Notes: generated by a model from the sequence alone, not told the origin. DNA of 64,000 bases from Clostridia bacterium (GCA_009929615.1 SAAB01000009.1:1-64000), one strand, 5' to 3'. Shown: positions 31,727-41,572, numbered from the stretch's first letter. A program made the numbers and translations.

Positions 31727-34700
31727 TGGCAGGAGGAATACAGCTTGCTCCACTGCTTACGGAGATTAAGGTTAATACCGCTAATTTCAAATCCGACATG
31801 GATAAAGCTTCATCCATTGGTGTAAGCGGTGCAAAGCGAATTAGTGACCAGATGTCTGGTGTTACAAAAGTCGGGGAGAATCTTCAGAAGGTTGGAAAGA
31901 GCCTGACCACTTATGTTACTCTGCCCATTATAGCCGCCGGCGGCGCAGCCACAAAGATGGCTATGGACTTCGAGACCGACTTTGCAAAGGTAAGTACCCT
32001 TCTAGATGATTCCAGCACGGATTATGATGCGTATAAGTCGGATATCTTGGATAATTCCGGGCTGATGAAAACAGCAGTTGGAGATTATTCAGACGCAGTT
32101 TACCAGGCTATTTCTGCAAGTGTAGACCAAAAAGATGCTATAGAATTTACCAATGAGGCTATTAAACTGGCCAAGGGGGGATTTACGACAGGGGCGAATG
32201 CTGTAGATATCCTTACTACGGCTATTAATGGCTACAATATGTCTGCGGATGATACCACAAGGATTTCTGATTTGTTGATAACCACCCAGAACAAAGGTAA
32301 AACAACGGTTGATGAATTGGCGTCGTCCATGGGTAAAGTTATACCGGTAGCGGCTCAGGCTAATTTTGGCATCGAGGAGCTCAGTACGGCGTATGCAGTC
32401 CTTACCAAGAATGGTATTCAGACAGCAGAGGCGGGAACCCACATTAAAGCCATGCTGTCCGAAATTACAAAGAGCGGAAGCATTGCAGATACAACTCTTC
32501 GAGACCTGACAGGAAAAGGCTTTGCCGAACTTAAGAGTGAAGGGATGGCCACAACGGACATCTTAAAGCTCCTCTCGGATGCGGCCGAAGATAATGGTAT
32601 GACGCTGAAGGATATGTTCGGATCTGTTGAAGCGGGTTCCGGGGCATTGGTTCTTGCCAAGGAAGACGGAAGTGAGTATAACGAAATTCTCCGAGACATG
32701 GAGCATAGTGCGGGTGCTACTCAAAAAGCATTTGATAAGATGGATGCCACCCCAGCAGAAAGAATGTCTGGTGCTATTAATAATATTAAAAATTCTGCTA
32801 TCAAAATGGGGGATTCCCTAGTACCGATTGTGGAAAAGGTAGCTGATAAGATTTCTGACCTTGCGGACTGGTTTTCCAATCTTGATGAAGGGCAGAGGGA
32901 GAATGTTATTACCTGGGGGCTTTTAGCAGCGGGCATTGGTCCAGTGCTATCCATCGTTGGTGGTGGATTACAGACCTTCGTGACCCTTAAAAGCGCCATT
33001 GGTGGTGTAAGTGAAGCCATAGGTGCTGCAGGAAGTGCATCTGGGCTTTTGGGCGGATTTTCCGGGCTTACAGGCATCGCCGGACCGGTAGCTTTAGGTA
33101 TTGCCGGAATAGCTACAGCGGCTTACGGATACCACGAGTACGGCCAGTTAATGAATCGAAGCGTAACAGAATCTACTGAGGAGATGTCCTTAATGGAAAG
33201 AGCTCTTGCCTTCTTAACAGGTACAGAGGTTAATTCTCGGGCGGAACTGGAAGCCATGGGCCTTGTGCATAAGGACTTTGCGGAGAATATCAGTCCGGAA
33301 TTCCAGAAAGCCGTGGAGGATTCAACAACTGAACTTTACGATTTCCAGTTCTTCTTGAATTCTATTAACTTTGATGGTGTTTTGGATTCGGCGGAATCGG
33401 AAGAGTTTAATTATCGTGTGGATACCCTGTGTAATCGTGCGATTGAGACAATAAACTCCAAAAAAGAGGAAACAACGCAGAGCCTTTCTGAACTTTTTAT
33501 GGTTGACGATAATGCTATTGATGAGAGTGAACAGCTTTTAATAGATTACTTTAACCGAAACTACGACAACAGTGTTGCCGAAGTTAACCGCCGCAAAGAT
33601 GCGATATACGAAATAAAGCAGCGGGCCATAGATGAAGGCAGAGAACTTAACGCACAGGAACTGGCAGAAATCCAGGAACATATGCAGGTAGTATCTCAGT
33701 TACAGTTAGAGGCCCTTGGAAGCACACAGGAAGAAATCATGTTCGCAAAGAACGAGTTTGCGGCAAGAGTATCTACCATGGATGCCGAGAGTGCGAGCCA
33801 GCTTCTGCAGGAAAAAGCCTCTCAAAGGGACGAGGAAATCGTTCAAATACAGGCAGGTTATGATACAAAAATCCAGATGCTGGAAGCCAATCTTGAGCAG
33901 ATGACAGCCGAGGAGAGAGCTGCGGCTGAACAGGAAATTGCACAGCTTAAATCCGACAAGGAAACTAAAATACAGGAACAGAGGGATTTATACGATTCCT
34001 TCCTTCAGATTATTCGGGAGAATAACCCAGAACTTTTATCAGCTGTTGAGGAAGGCAGCGGTATGATTCTTACAGAGGAAGGTCAACGTAACCAGGAGCG
34101 AATAGCGAATCTCTCATCTACGTATGAAGGATTAGACCGGATTACAGAATCTGGATGCTATCAGGTGTATAACAAGGAAAAAGGTTACATGACCAACCTT
34201 GCGGTTATGATTGATGAGCAGACGGGAAACATCGTTGGTTATTGGGATGGTGCCACAGGAAAGACGGTTGCCCTGACTGACGAAACAGCGCAGGCCGTAG
34301 AAGCGATGAAGGACCGTCACAATGGAGCCTTTGATAGTATTGGATATTCGATTGACTACTATGCAGACAAAGAAGGACAGGTTAAGGTAGCTAGTGATGC
34401 CATGGCGGGAGATTTGGACAATGTTACAGACTCCGCAGGTGGTACAAGCGACCATATCACAGAACTTAACAACAACCCTGTCAATGTGCAGACGAACTCA
34501 GGGCAGGCCGTATCTGAGATAAACGATGTAAGTAGCGCCATTAATGGTATTGACAAAAATCCGGTTGTCACTTTTGCGGTAAATGCCGTGGGGGCCGCAG
34601 CTTCTCTTATATCACGTCTTTTTTACAATGGTCTTGACTATGTACCTTATGATGGATTTGCGGCAACGTTGCATAAAGGCGAACGTGTCCTGACAGCAGA

Positions 34701-34845
34701 AGAAAATAAGCAGTACAGTAGCGGTGGGGGCAATACCAAGATTGATTATGACCGAATGGAAAAAATCATGGTTAGGGCCGTGAGCCAGTTAAGCCTTAAA
34801 TACGATGAAAGAGAAGTTGCCAGAGTAGTTAGGGAGGTTGGATAA
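31726..34845 (+). CDS. Tape measure protein
   Basis: A 1039-residue protein. The N-terminal 350 residues carry the TP901-type tape measure core (GVSGAKRISDQMSGVTKVGENLQKVG shortened: key motif KVGKSLTTYVTLPI, MAMDFETDFAKVSTLLD). Hydrophobic segments at about 395-470 include GPVALGIAGIATAAYG. A long coiled coil follows (about 600-760). It sets tail length (roughly 150 nm by the usual 1.5 angstrom per residue, an estimate) and leaves through the tail for DNA injection. No lytic transglycosylase motif is seen. Confidence 0.93.
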   Translation: MAGGIQLAPLLTEIKVNTANFKSDMDKASSIGVSGAKRISDQMSGVTKVGENLQKVGKSLTTYVTLPIIAAGGAATKMAMDFETDFAKVSTLLDDSSTDYDAYKSDILDNSGLMKTAVGDYSDAVYQAISASVDQKDAIEFTNEAIKLAKGGFTTGANAVDILTTAINGYNMSADDTTRISDLLITTQNKGKTTVDELASSMGKVIPVAAQANFGIEELSTAYAVLTKNGIQTAEAGTHIKAMLSEITKSGSIADTTLRDLTGKGFAELKSEGMATTDILKLLSDAAEDNGMTLKDMFGSVEAGSGALVLAKEDGSEYNEILRDMEHSAGATQKAFDKMDATPAERMSGAINNIKNSAIKMGDSLVPIVEKVADKISDLADWFSNLDEGQRENVITWGLLAAGIGPVLSIVGGGLQTFVTLKSAIGGVSEAIGAAGSASGLLGGFSGLTGIAGPVALGIAGIATAAYGYHEYGQLMNRSVTESTEEMSLMERALAFLTGTEVNSRAELEAMGLVHKDFAENISPEFQKAVEDSTTELYDFQFFLNSINFDGVLDSAESEEFNYRVDTLCNRAIETINSKKEETTQSLSELFMVDDNAIDESEQLLIDYFNRNYDNSVAEVNRRKDAIYEIKQRAIDEGRELNAQELAEIQEHMQVVSQLQLEALGSTQEEIMFAKNEFAARVSTMDAESASQLLQEKASQRDEEIVQIQAGYDTKIQMLEANLEQMTAEERAAAEQEIAQLKSDKETKIQEQRDLYDSFLQIIRENNPELLSAVEEGSGMILTEEGQRNQERIANLSSTYEGLDRITESGCYQVYNKEKGYMTNLAVMIDEQTGNIVGYWDGATGKTVALTDETAQAVEAMKDRHNGAFDSIGYSIDYYADKEGQVKVASDAMAGDLDNVTDSAGGTSDHITELNNNPVNVQTNSGQAVSEINDVSSAINGIDKNPVVTFAVNAVGAAASLISRLFYNGLDYVPYDGFAATLHKGERVLTAEENKQYSSGGGNTKIDYDRMEKIMVRAVSQLSLKYDEREVARVVREVG

Positions 34846-35673
34846 ATGGAATTAAGATATATAAATTCTAGGGGAGTCGAATTGAATTTGACCCAGTGGC
34901 CTTATATGTACAACTCTGGTGATGTGTATGACTTTGTGTGGAGCTACGACATGACTACCGGCGTATCTAACCAGATTACCGAGTTTTATAAGGGTCCTTT
35001 AGAAAAACCTATAAAGATTGCAATTACTGCAGACACCCGAGAGGATTTTGTGAATGCAGTGAATCATCTGACGGAAACCATAGATGTTGATGTTATAAAT
35101 AGAGTACCAGGTAAGCTGTTTGTTGGTGAACAGTATTTGAAATGTTACATCAGGGGCATTAAAAAAGCTAAATTTAATGCAGGAATTGATTTTACATTCT
35201 GCGAACTCAACGTCGTTGTAGAGAATCCCAATTGGATAACCGAAACAACCAAGTCCTTTACCAGTGCCGGCGGTTCTGCCGGTACCGGACTGGACTATCC
35301 ACACGATTATCCGAGAGACTACTCTCCAAAAGTGCTGTCAGACAGTGTGGTTAATGACAATTACTCACCTGTAGATTTTAGGATGGTCATTTACGGGCCT
35401 GCGGTCAACCCTGAGGTGACGATTGGCAACAACACCTATAAGGTCTTTACAGAGCTTGTAGCAGGTGAGTATCTAGTTATAGATAGCCAGGAGCACATTG
35501 TTGCACAATTCGATAATCTGGGTGGTTCTACGACAAAATACAACAGCCGGGATAAGACCTGCGAAATCTATGAGCAGATTCCTTCAGGCGTGATTCCGGT
35601 GTTATGGTCTGGTGGATTTGGTTTCGATTTGACCACATATGCAAAAAGGAGTGAGCCTAAATGGATTTTATAA
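34846..35673 (+). CDS. Distal tail protein (Dit-like)
   Basis: A 275-residue beta-rich protein following the tape measure, the place of Dit, the hub between tail tube and baseplate. Features: MELRYINSRGVELNLTQWPY, the GPLEKPIKIAITADT region, and a C-terminal galectin-like half (VDFRMVIYGPAVNPEVTIGN). It overlaps the next gene by 13 bp. Confidence 0.85.
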   Translation: MELRYINSRGVELNLTQWPYMYNSGDVYDFVWSYDMTTGVSNQITEFYKGPLEKPIKIAITADTREDFVNAVNHLTETIDVDVINRVPGKLFVGEQYLKCYIRGIKKAKFNAGIDFTFCELNVVVENPNWITETTKSFTSAGGSAGTGLDYPHDYPRDYSPKVLSDSVVNDNYSPVDFRMVIYGPAVNPEVTIGNNTYKVFTELVAGEYLVIDSQEHIVAQFDNLGGSTTKYNSRDKTCEIYEQIPSGVIPVLWSGGFGFDLTTYAKRSEPKWIL

Positions 35674-37385
35674 TCGCGGACAGCAACGGAATTGAACAAG
35701 ACATCCTTAAAGAGCGTCAATACATTGATATGGACATTGGCGGGACCAATGACTTTGAAATCCACATAAGCAACAAGCTTTATAAGTCCCTGGGCGTTAG
35801 TGAGGGTTGGCGGATTGGTGTACCCGGCGAAGAGTATGGTGGAATTATCAATAAAATAAAGACAGAGACCACGGATAAGACGGTGGTCCTGTCTGGTCCT
35901 ACGTGGCGGGGCATGATAACTAAAAAAATCATAGAACCGCCGGCGGGTGAGGACTATCGAACAGTTAATGGAGATGCGAATACCATTATAAACAGTGTTA
36001 TTTGTGCAGAGTTTAATGGTATTTTTGTTTGTACAGGACTGTCTGGGATAGCTATTACAAACTACAAGTTTGACCGCTATGTGGATGATTTGGCGGGCAT
36101 AGAGAAGATGCTCCTGACAAAGAATGCAAGGCTTAATATTGCCTATGATTCCGGGAACCCGAACGAAGCAGGATTTGTGAGACTGAGTGCTGTACCCATC
36201 CATGATTATTCAGATGAATTGGAGTATTCCAAGGATGGCACACTGTCATTCCTTAGCTTCTCGTTTGAACGATTTACAGGCGGAATTAACCACCTTATCT
36301 GCTTAGGTAAGGGCAACCTTAAGGACAGACTGGTAATTCATCTGTACGTCCAAGAGGACGGTACAATCGGAAATAATAAGTTTTACACAGGCGAAGATGA
36401 ACGCACCAGTGTTTATGATTATTCGTCCTGTGAATCTGCGGAAGAACTGCAGGAAAAAGGCATTGAGCGGCTTAAGGAATTGATGTCCTATACCAATATG
36501 GACATGGACCTTTACAACCAATCTTTGTCCGGACTTAAAGGAATGCCCGAAGATGTGGCCATCGGCGATATCGTTGGAGGACGTGATAAGGACACCGGGA
36601 TTTATCTGTCCAAGCAGATTACCCAGAAGATAGTGGCTGTTAAAAGCGGTCGGGAATCCATTAATTATAAGGTTGGTGGCAACACCTTAAACCGAAGCAC
36701 AGCAACGGCCCCGGCAGAACCAACGGACGCATACCAGGAACAGATAGATACTATAAACACGAGTTTATCGACGCACAACGCTTTCAATGGCGGTACTTAT
36801 GGTACCTTAAAATTATTTTTGGAGGGATGCGCAGAAAAACAGGGCTATACGTTTTATGGCAAATTTAAAGATTCCACAGGTTGGACACCTACTGTCGGTT
36901 GGTGGATTTGTTTTGGAACTATGCAAGATTACGATGCCAGCGGAGGCGTTAATGCCAGATTGCTGCTTATGCAATACGCAAGTCATAAAATATACGTAGG
37001 GCAAATAGGTGGAGCCGTTGCTTCGCCTATGGTCATTTGGGATGAGTTGTGTGTCTCTGGTTCTACTGATAGAGCCGTTAATTCTTTAGGTACAACGAAT
37101 GGTATTACTTTTAGATATTATAAAAAGGGTAACGTAGTGACGGTAACAGCAGATGGAAACCTTACCAGCGATATAAATGGATGGAGTTATATTTATTCAC
37201 CTCAAGTTATACCAGTAGAGATAAGACCATTACTTGTTGTCAGTGCTACATGGAGTACTTTAAATAATCATTTTAAATTATTTGTCGGTGTTGATGGCAA
37301 AGTCGGTATTCAGAATTGCTATGATACGGCTAGGGGTATTAATTTGAATATACCTTTATCTGTATGCTATGGTGCTAATTGGTAA
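35661..37385 (+). CDS. Tail-associated protein (Tal / gp37-like)
   Basis: A 574-residue protein. The N-terminal 360 residues fit the gp37-like/prophage tail hub fold (MDFIIADSNGIEQDILKERQ, VDIGGTNDFEIHIS reading, then GLKGMPEDVAIGDIVGGRDK). The C-terminal ~210 residues (from about NTSLSTHNAFNGGT) are a different, AT-richer adhesin-like domain. Just after the stop lie fragments of two other genes, so this C-terminus was probably exchanged with another phage and may determine receptor binding. Confidence 0.83.
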   Translation: MDFIIADSNGIEQDILKERQYIDMDIGGTNDFEIHISNKLYKSLGVSEGWRIGVPGEEYGGIINKIKTETTDKTVVLSGPTWRGMITKKIIEPPAGEDYRTVNGDANTIINSVICAEFNGIFVCTGLSGIAITNYKFDRYVDDLAGIEKMLLTKNARLNIAYDSGNPNEAGFVRLSAVPIHDYSDELEYSKDGTLSFLSFSFERFTGGINHLICLGKGNLKDRLVIHLYVQEDGTIGNNKFYTGEDERTSVYDYSSCESAEELQEKGIERLKELMSYTNMDMDLYNQSLSGLKGMPEDVAIGDIVGGRDKDTGIYLSKQITQKIVAVKSGRESINYKVGGNTLNRSTATAPAEPTDAYQEQIDTINTSLSTHNAFNGGTYGTLKLFLEGCAEKQGYTFYGKFKDSTGWTPTVGWWICFGTMQDYDASGGVNARLLLMQYASHKIYVGQIGGAVASPMVIWDELCVSGSTDRAVNSLGTTNGITFRYYKKGNVVTVTADGNLTSDINGWSYIYSPQVIPVEIRPLLVVSATWSTLNNHFKLFVGVDGKVGIQNCYDTARGINLNIPLSVCYGANW

Positions 37386-37389
37386 TATC

Positions 37390-37526
37390 TCAATTACTTT
37401 TAAACTCTATAAACATCTGTTTTAATTCTTCAATTTCTGATTGTTGTTTTGTAATGGTATCTTTTAATTCATCAATTTCTTTCTGTTAAAGCAGCAACAG
37501 GTGAGGTTACCTTATATAATGTTTAA
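37390..37526. pseudogene. Recombination scar: two gene fragments
   Basis: On the minus strand 37485-37390 encodes the last 31 residues of a coiled-coil protein (QKEIDELKDTITKQQ, then IEELKQMFIEFKSN and stop) with no start. On the plus strand 37485-37526 encodes a fragment ending VKAATGEVTLYNV and stop. The two meet near 37485. They look like leftovers of the exchange that gave the upstream gene its present 3' end. Confidence 0.6.
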
Positions 37527-37553
37527 GCGGACAGCTTAAGGAGGAGAGAACGA

Positions 37554-38102
37554 ATGAAATTAATAACCGGCCATAGTGGCCAGAATCACATATCTGCAGA
37601 CGATGATGCCAGCAAACTTAAGGCACTCATCGGGAGCGGGGAATTTGTTTTAGATAAAGGCAGTAAATTTGCCTATCAAATTTCCAGTAACAACCTTATA
37701 ATCCTGTCTGGCGGAGATGCCATCTTTCAGGGACGGCACTGTCGGACAAAGACAGATGAGAGAGAAATCTGTGCTATCGAAAACGGCGCACAGGGACAGA
37801 TTAGGCACGACCTTATCTGCATTAAATACAGCCAGTTAAACGGCGTGGAATCCACGGATATCGTGGTTGTAAAGGGTACTCAGGGGCTAACAGGCATAGA
37901 CCCATCCTATGCGGTGGGTGACATCGAAAACGGAGATACAGAACACTTTATGCCACTCTACCGGGTGGTCTTAAATGGTTTAAATGTAGAGTCTGTCCAG
38001 AGCCTTTACAAGGTGTACCACAAAATCCCTAACTTTTCCTATGGTCCGGCAGACCCTTCCGGTGGTGAGGATGGGGACGTTTACTTCAAAATAATTGAGT
38101 AG
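37554..38102 (+). CDS. Phage baseplate/tail structural protein
   Basis: A 182-residue protein: MKLITGHSGQNHISADDDA, then IFQGRHCRTKTDEREICAIENG and IRHDLICIKYSQLNGVEST. This pattern is common in clostridial phage tail-tip proteins that follow Tal and precede fibres. AAGGAGGAGAG precedes the start. Exact role unknown. Confidence 0.75.
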   Translation: MKLITGHSGQNHISADDDASKLKALIGSGEFVLDKGSKFAYQISSNNLIILSGGDAIFQGRHCRTKTDEREICAIENGAQGQIRHDLICIKYSQLNGVESTDIVVVKGTQGLTGIDPSYAVGDIENGDTEHFMPLYRVVLNGLNVESVQSLYKVYHKIPNFSYGPADPSGGEDGDVYFKIIE

Positions 38103-38112
38103 GGGTGATTAA

Positions 38113-39639
38113 ATGGGAAATGAATATACCCGTACCGGCGAGATAGTCTATAACAACCGGATATACCATGAGGGCGATATCATTCGCCTTAGCGATGGTG
38201 CTATCTATTTGTCCGTAATGGACACCAGTCCTTCCACGTACACAGACACGTCTTGGAGGTACCAGATAACTGAGATTTGGGGGTCTGATGGACAAAAGCC
38301 GGTAATGATTAAATATCTGGATGGCTCCCCTTATCACCAGGGTGTATCCGGATGTATCCACCCGGCGCAAATATCGGAGGGCGGTACGCAATACCAGTCC
38401 ACCTATTATTTTAATGCTAATGGCGGAACCGGTGAACCCGGGCCCGTAGGCAAGACGTATGGACAGCCGGCGATTATCCCTACAGGGACGCCTACAAGAG
38501 ATGGTTACAACTTCGTCTGTTGGTACGAAACCGTAGATGGAACATACGTGGAGCTGTCCCCGGGGGAGACCTATTGGGGCCCAGACCACGACATTAATTT
38601 CTATGCGAAGTGGAACCAGAACCGATACACCATAAGCTTTAATGCTAATGGCGGAACCGGTGCACCTGCTGCACAGACGAAGCTTGGTGGCACCAATCTG
38701 ACACTGTCGTCCACGAAACCTACAAGGTCAGGTTACACCTTTGTTGGATGGACGGACAGCCCGAACGGACAGAAGAAATGGGATGCAGGTGGCATTTATA
38801 TGGCCAACGCATCGGCCACTTTATATGCTATCTGGCAGGTTAATAGCTACACCTTAACCATTAATCCTAATGGTGGCACATGGTCCGGCTCGACAGGCAA
38901 CCAGAGTTTTACGCAGAACTACGGCACAACAAAATCCATAGCCAATCCAACAAGACCGGGATATACCTTTGCCGGTTGGTCCAGAAACGGAAGCGGATCT
39001 GTATCCGGGACAACCTTTACCTTCGGGGCAGGAAACTGTACACTTACCGCAACTTGGAATATTAACAGCTATATGCTTACGGTTAATCCAAACGGTGGCG
39101 TCTGGAATGGCAGTGGTGTAAGCCAGAACTTTAGCCAGAATTATAACACCACCAAGGCAGTAGCTAATCCTTCAAGGACCGGATACACCTTTAAGGGGTG
39201 GACTTTATCCGGTGGCGGTTCTATGTCGGGTACAACCTACAGGTATGGTACGTCCAATGGTACGTTAACGGCTGTATGGCAGATTATAACTTATACAGTA
39301 ACCTTTAATGCCTCGGCCAATGGCGGCAGCCCAAACAGCACCAAAGGGGTTAATCATGGGGCCAAGATTGGCACTTTGCCAACTCCGGTGCGGCCATATT
39401 ATAAGTTTGTTGGCTGGTTTACGCAGGTCCATGGTGGTGCGCAGATATCTACAGGTACCGTCATAACGTCCAACGTAACCTACTATGCACAGTACAAGAT
39501 AGATGCCTCAGCTACGCTTAATATTGGCGGCAACAACAAGCCTGTTATCGCATACGTGAGAACGGGTGGTGTATGGAAAAAGGCACTGTCTATGGTCAAA
39601 ATTGACGGCCGCTGGCGGAACTCAACAGGGTCATCCTAA
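38113..39639 (+). CDS. Tail fibre/adhesin with InlB-type B-repeats
   Basis: A 508-residue protein. Residues about 1-60 hold a carbohydrate-binding-like segment (IVYNNRIYHEGDIIRLSDGAIY). From about residue 95 there are six tandem B-repeats of the Listeria-Bacteroides type: FNANGGTG ... PTRSGYTFVGW ... TLYAIWQ. The C-terminus ends in IAYVRTGGVWKKALSMVKIDG. Such repeats are common in surface adhesins; here they would extend from the phage tail, possibly to bind the host surface. Confidence 0.87.
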   Translation: MGNEYTRTGEIVYNNRIYHEGDIIRLSDGAIYLSVMDTSPSTYTDTSWRYQITEIWGSDGQKPVMIKYLDGSPYHQGVSGCIHPAQISEGGTQYQSTYYFNANGGTGEPGPVGKTYGQPAIIPTGTPTRDGYNFVCWYETVDGTYVELSPGETYWGPDHDINFYAKWNQNRYTISFNANGGTGAPAAQTKLGGTNLTLSSTKPTRSGYTFVGWTDSPNGQKKWDAGGIYMANASATLYAIWQVNSYTLTINPNGGTWSGSTGNQSFTQNYGTTKSIANPTRPGYTFAGWSRNGSGSVSGTTFTFGAGNCTLTATWNINSYMLTVNPNGGVWNGSGVSQNFSQNYNTTKAVANPSRTGYTFKGWTLSGGGSMSGTTYRYGTSNGTLTAVWQIITYTVTFNASANGGSPNSTKGVNHGAKIGTLPTPVRPYYKFVGWFTQVHGGAQISTGTVITSNVTYYAQYKIDASATLNIGGNNKPVIAYVRTGGVWKKALSMVKIDGRWRNSTGSS

Positions 39640-39657
39640 TTAGGGTGGTCCTTTTTT
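39628..39657 (+). terminator. Terminator after the fibre gene
   Basis: GGGTCATCC (39628-39636) pairs, with G-T pairs, with GGGTGGTCC (39643-39651), followed by six T; it overlaps the fibre stop codon and separates tail genes from lysis genes. Confidence 0.65.
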
Positions 39658-39686
39658 AATATAAAAAATCATGAGAGGAGACAGAC

Positions 39687-40055
39687 ATGTACGATGCTTT
39701 TAATTTTGTCACGGCCTTAATTATTGCCGCCGGGATACCAACTGCTTTAACTGGATTTTTGGTCAGACGATTTGAAAAAAGAATAAACCAACGCAGTGAA
39801 GCAGAACACGAGGAGCGCAAACACAGACGGAATGAAGTGGATGCGAGAGAGGCCCTTAGAGAGAAAAATGAGCTCTATTTAATCCAGGGGATGAGTGCTG
39901 CTATTGCTTTAGGCGAAGCTACCGCTAAAGCAGTGCAAAGGATACCAGATGCGCACTGCAACGGAGACATGCACGCGGCTCTTGCTTATGCCCAAAAGGT
40001 AAAGCATGAGCAGAAAGATTTTTTTGCTGAACAGGCACTTAAAAATGTAATTTAG
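39687..40055 (+). CDS. Phage membrane-anchored protein before holin
   Basis: A 122-residue protein with one N-terminal membrane helix (FNFVTALIIAAGIPTALTGFLV) and a long charged helix (RFEKRINQRSEAEHEERKHRR). Such proteins occur before the holin in many clostridial phages; a role in lysis is possible. GAGAGGAGACAG precedes the start. Confidence 0.7.
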   Translation: MYDAFNFVTALIIAAGIPTALTGFLVRRFEKRINQRSEAEHEERKHRRNEVDAREALREKNELYLIQGMSAAIALGEATAKAVQRIPDAHCNGDMHAALAYAQKVKHEQKDFFAEQALKNVI

Positions 40056-40065
40056 GAGGAAATTT

Positions 40066-40359
40066 ATGAACGAGATTATTAATTATGTAAAACCAGAACT
40101 TATCGTCCTGGCCGTTGTCCTTTATTTTATCGGCACGGGGCTTAAAAAGTCCGAAGCCGTACCAGACAAACATATACCACTGCTTTTGGGAGCTGTAGGA
40201 ATCGTTTTAGCGGCAATCTGGGTAATGGCAACGAGCCCCTTTGCTGGGCCACAGGATATTGCTATGGCAGTGTTTACAGCGATTGTACAGGGGGTATTGG
40301 TAGCGGGACTTAGTACATACGTTAACCAGATTATAAAGCAGAACGGAAAGGCGGAATAA
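40066..40359 (+). CDS. Phage holin
   Basis: A 97-residue protein with three hydrophobic segments (about 12-25, 38-56 and 67-88) and a charged C-terminus (IIKQNGKAE), the topology of class I-like holins. It opens the membrane to release the amidase that follows 2 bases later. AGGAGGAAATTT precedes the start. Confidence 0.85.
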   Translation: MNEIINYVKPELIVLAVVLYFIGTGLKKSEAVPDKHIPLLLGAVGIVLAAIWVMATSPFAGPQDIAMAVFTAIVQGVLVAGLSTYVNQIIKQNGKAE

Positions 40360-40361
40360 AT

Positions 40362-41270
40362 ATGAAAGTTTATTTAAACCCAGGACATGGGGACGATGAC
40401 CCAGGTGCCTGCGGATTTGGACGCAGAGAGGCAGACGATGTTTTAAAAGTGGCTTTAGATGTTGGACCTATCATGCGGGCTAACGGGTTAGAGGTGGCGT
40501 ACACACGTACAACCAACGGCGGCACGGATGCCCACATGGTTAATTATGTGCCACGGGTTAACCAGGAGGGTTGCGACTTTTTTGTATCTTTCCACCGGAA
40601 CGCTTCCGGGGTGGGGGCATCTGGCTATGAAACCTGTGTTTATGCCAACCAAGGTTATGCCAAGGAATTTGCAGACCGAATGAACTGCGGAATGGAGGCT
40701 TTAGGGTACACCAATCGTGGCACAAAAATTAGAACAGATTTATATGTGCTTAATAGCACGGATATGCCGGCGGCACTGATAGAACTCGGATTTATTGACA
40801 ACGAATACGATAATAAATTATTTGTTGACAGATACGATGATATGATTAATTTGATTGCTCGGAGTATTTTAGAGACATTAGACGTGCCCGCAGGCGTGGA
40901 TACACCTGTACCAGATGCAAGTCCAAAGCCCCTGGACAGCGGCCAGACATACAGTGGAGAATTTGACCCATCTGTGCAGCGGTTACAGCATGTGCTTAAC
41001 ACCGGATCAGGAGCAGGTCTCTTGGAGGATGGCATAGCCGGGCCAATAACGTATAGTGCTTTACAGCAATTTACAGTCAACGATGGTGACGATGGCGAGC
41101 TCATACGATGGGTACAGGATAGGCTAAATATCCTCGGATATGAGGCCGGTGACGAGGACGGGTATGCCGGACCAATCACCATGTGGGCTATCGCAAGATT
41201 TCAGGAACATTGCGGTCTAGGCGTTGGATACCTTGGCGGAACGGACTGGTACAGAATGATAGAATCGTAA
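40362..41270 (+). CDS. N-acetylmuramoyl-L-alanine amidase (endolysin)
   Basis: A 302-residue Amidase_3 enzyme. Zinc ligands: His in LNPGHGDDDPG, His in VSFHRNASG, and Glu in ALIELGFIDN. A Pro-rich linker (about 180-195) leads to two peptidoglycan-binding-like domains (SVQRLQHVLNTGSGAGLLEDG and LIRWVQDRLNILGYEAGDEDG). No signal peptide, so export needs the holin. It ends the lysis module. Confidence 0.93.
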   Translation: MKVYLNPGHGDDDPGACGFGRREADDVLKVALDVGPIMRANGLEVAYTRTTNGGTDAHMVNYVPRVNQEGCDFFVSFHRNASGVGASGYETCVYANQGYAKEFADRMNCGMEALGYTNRGTKIRTDLYVLNSTDMPAALIELGFIDNEYDNKLFVDRYDDMINLIARSILETLDVPAGVDTPVPDASPKPLDSGQTYSGEFDPSVQRLQHVLNTGSGAGLLEDGIAGPITYSALQQFTVNDGDDGELIRWVQDRLNILGYEAGDEDGYAGPITMWAIARFQEHCGLGVGYLGGTDWYRMIES

Positions 41271-41355
41271 CTTGTAAACGTGTTTCGTACAAAAAAATCT
41301 GTAAATAATATCCTAAAAATGTAACTTAAAAATAAATAATATTCAGTAATGACTC

Positions 41356-41390
41356 AAAAACCCCCGGTTAATCCCGGGGGCTATTTTTTT
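41356..41390. terminator. Terminator after the amidase gene
   Basis: CCCCCGG (41361-41367) pairs with CCGGGGG (41374-41380); seven T follow. An A-run on the left makes it usable from both sides. Confidence 0.88.
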
Positions 41391-41418
41391 GTCTACCAAC
41401 TTTTTTACAATTACGTCT

Positions 41419-41437
41419 TGCCTACCATTTGCCTACC
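41419..41437. repeat. Right arm-type integrase sites
   Basis: TGCCTACC at 41419-41426 and 41430-41437, 11 bp apart, in the same form as the left-end pair (7776-7794). The shared CTACC unit also appears in TCTACC at 41392. Confidence 0.6.
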
Positions 41438-41572
41438 TCGTATAGATTTTTATATGTTTTTTGAGATAATTTGAAAATCAGTTGTGTGATAATTCGTCAC
41501 CTAAAACCCAGTATTTACGCGGAAATACGTCATTTTATGATTTTCTGCGTGTCAGTAAATTTAATATTGGCA

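Noticed and set aside
36760-37526. A diversity-generating retroelement or invertible tail cassette.
   Set aside because: No reverse transcriptase, no template repeat, no second recombinase and no inverted crossover sites found; a one-time exchange explains the scar.
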